Source: a bacterium (GTDB taxonomy: Bacteria; Planctomycetota; UBA11346). Taken from it: 6,651 nt of DNA. The first letter of the stretch is position 1. Each line of letters begins with the position of its first letter. The notes under the pieces were generated by a model, which worked only from the letters and a program-made list of their open reading frames with translations, had not been told where the DNA came from and made no database searches. Position numbers and translations under genes: made by a program. Shown here piece by piece: positions 5,682 through 6,651 of this stretch. The DNA lies in contig JAIFKN010000114.1 of NCBI GenBank assembly GCA_020049615.1, positions 1-6,651 on the forward strand, given 5' to 3'.

Positions 5682-6651
5682 TTAGGTTGCCAGACGGATG
5701 TAGCTCGGACTCTGCAGCGCCAACTTGTCGGCAGTGGTGTTGTAGGCATCGGCGATCATGCCGCGCCGATCGCTGGTCGCATGCAGGTAGCGTTGCAACT
5801 CACTCAGTGTGCGGTGACCCGTGACGCTCTGCACCAGAGGCAGGTCGCCCTTGGCCAGGAAGACCAACCGCGTGCATGCGGTGTGGCGGCAGCAGTAGGC
5901 CGTGCCGGGCAGGCGGGCACGCTGGATCAGGTCGTTCACCATGTCCGTAAGGTGGTGGCTGGTCCAGGCGGCACCCTTGTAGGTCAGAAACAGCGGTTCC
6001 TTCCCCAGGCGGAGACCCGCAGCAGTAGTCATCATGGCGGCGGTCTCGTCGTCGACGGCGTAGGCGCGGGGGTGCCCGTTCTTGGTGATTTTTCCTGGGA
6101 AGGACAGCACCTTGCTGGAGGGGTCCCAGTTGGCGACGGTCAGTTTGGCAACTTCCATCGGGCGCGGTGCGTAGCGAAGCATGAGCCAGAGTACGGGCCG
6201 GATGGTCAGCCGCGTGCGGTGGTCACGGGTCGCCACCACCCGGGCCATGATCTCCGGCGAACCGCGCCCGGTGCCGACTGCCGAGGGCAGGCTGTCGGTC
6301 AGGTTGGGCTTGTCGCACTCAGCCAGCAGGCGCCGCACCTGGTCCTCGTTCCACGAGATGCGCTCCTCAGGGATGTGGCGCGGCGACTGGTATTCCAGCG
6401 CCCATTCGTCGATGAGCATGCGTGAACGACGTACCCAGCGCAGGAACGTCTTGATCAGGCTGATGGCCTTCTTCAGGGTGGCGCGATGATCTCCGTGAGC
6501 ACACACCAACCGGTCGAAGGCGTTGGTGTCGATCTCGCTGGTCCAACTCACCCCCATGCGCTTGAAGCTCAGACCCAGGACATACTGGGACTGATGTGCA
6601 TGCGCGCTGCCAGGCTTGTTCTTGGCCCGCAGCAGATCGACGTAGAGCGGG
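5682..6651 (-). CDS. Tyrosine recombinase / phage-type integrase, N-terminus beyond right edge
   Basis: The frame is open from the right edge to the TAA at 5682-5684 (322 codons visible). An ATG at 6557 would give 291 residues, but upstream codons continue without a stop and read like a core-binding domain (LYVDLLRAKNKPGSAHAHQ), so the gene is treated as 5'-partial. Numbering from that ATG, the SAM-like core-binding domain spans about 1-60 and the catalytic domain about 65-280. Catalytic candidates are R132 (YAPRPMEVAKL), K159 (ITKNGHPRAYAV), R224 in YCCRHTACTR, H248 (VTGHRTLSEL) and Y257 (LQRYLHAT). The usual first His of box II (HxxR) is Tyr here (Y221). The gene's 3' end faces tRNA-Lys, which suggests it excises and integrates a mobile element at that tRNA. 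Its GC content looks somewhat lower than that of the genes to the left. Family-level identity is secure; the type of element is not known. Confidence 0.92.
   Translation of the reverse strand, partial: PLYVDLLRAKNKPGSAHAHQSQYVLGLSFKRMGVSWTSEIDTNAFDRLVCAHGDHRATLKKAISLIKTFLRWVRRSRMLIDEWALEYQSPRHIPEERISWNEDQVRRLLAECDKPNLTDSLPSAVGTGRGSPEIMARVVATRDHRTRLTIRPVLWLMLRYAPRPMEVAKLTVANWDPSSKVLSFPGKITKNGHPRAYAVDDETAAMMTTAAGLRLGKEPLFLTYKGAAWTSHHLTDMVNDLIQRARLPGTAYCCRHTACTRLVFLAKGDLPLVQSVTGHRTLSELQRYLHATSDRRGMIADAYNTTADKLALQSPSYIRLAT

Noticed and set aside
5491..5685. Small plus-strand frame containing VAQLVEQGIFNPWVVGSIP
   Set aside because: This is the well-known false translation of a tRNA gene; the region is tRNA-Lys.
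1..6651. CRISPR arrays, insertion sequences or terminal inverted repeats
   Set aside because: No regularly spaced direct repeats, transposase or IS-type ends are visible; the only mobile-element gene is the integrase at the right.

Overview
The window is GC-rich bacterial DNA, probably from a member of the Planctomycetes/Verrucomicrobia/Lentisphaerae group. That placement is an inference from several paralogous Gfo/Idh/MocA oxidoreductases, AraC regulators, a VCBS/FG-GAP-like protein and the style of the integrase. No taxonomic marker fixes it.

Layout, left to right. (1) Positions 1-372, minus strand: the N-terminal 124 residues of a protein with VCBS/FG-GAP-like DxDGDGxxD repeats, running off the left edge. 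(2) 376-1461, minus: an intact Gfo/Idh/MocA oxidoreductase (Gfo1). It lies directly upstream of the VCBS-like gene, in the same frame, separated only by an amber stop and one codon. (3) About 1462-1547: a divergent control region with two overlapping inverted repeats. (4) About 1548-2276, plus: an AraC-type regulator with a cupin sensor. (5) 2283-2309: a strong hairpin terminator between convergent genes. (6) 2335-3426, minus: a second intact Gfo/Idh/MocA oxidoreductase (Gfo2). Its promoter region holds an 18-bp perfect palindrome of the LacI-family operator type. (7) 3554-4560, minus: a third Gfo/Idh/MocA oxidoreductase (Gfo3), broken near its 3' end by a one-base frameshift or sequencing error. 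(8) 4577-5470, minus: a second AraC-type regulator, 16 bp upstream of Gfo3 and probably in its operon. (9) 5530-5605, plus: tRNA-Lys(UUU) with encoded CCA. (10) 5682 to the right edge, minus: a tyrosine recombinase lacking its N-terminus, which likely marks the start of an element integrated at the tRNA.

Taken together, 1-5470 looks like a regulated carbohydrate or polyol oxidation locus: three NAD(P)-dependent sugar oxidoreductases, two AraC regulators and a site for a LacI-type repressor encoded elsewhere. Substrates cannot be read from the sequence. The most notable signals are the palindromic operator, an octamer placed exactly 73 nt upstream of both intact oxidoreductase genes, the frameshift in Gfo3, and the tRNA/integrase junction. 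I see no clear evidence of a wholly new biological system.
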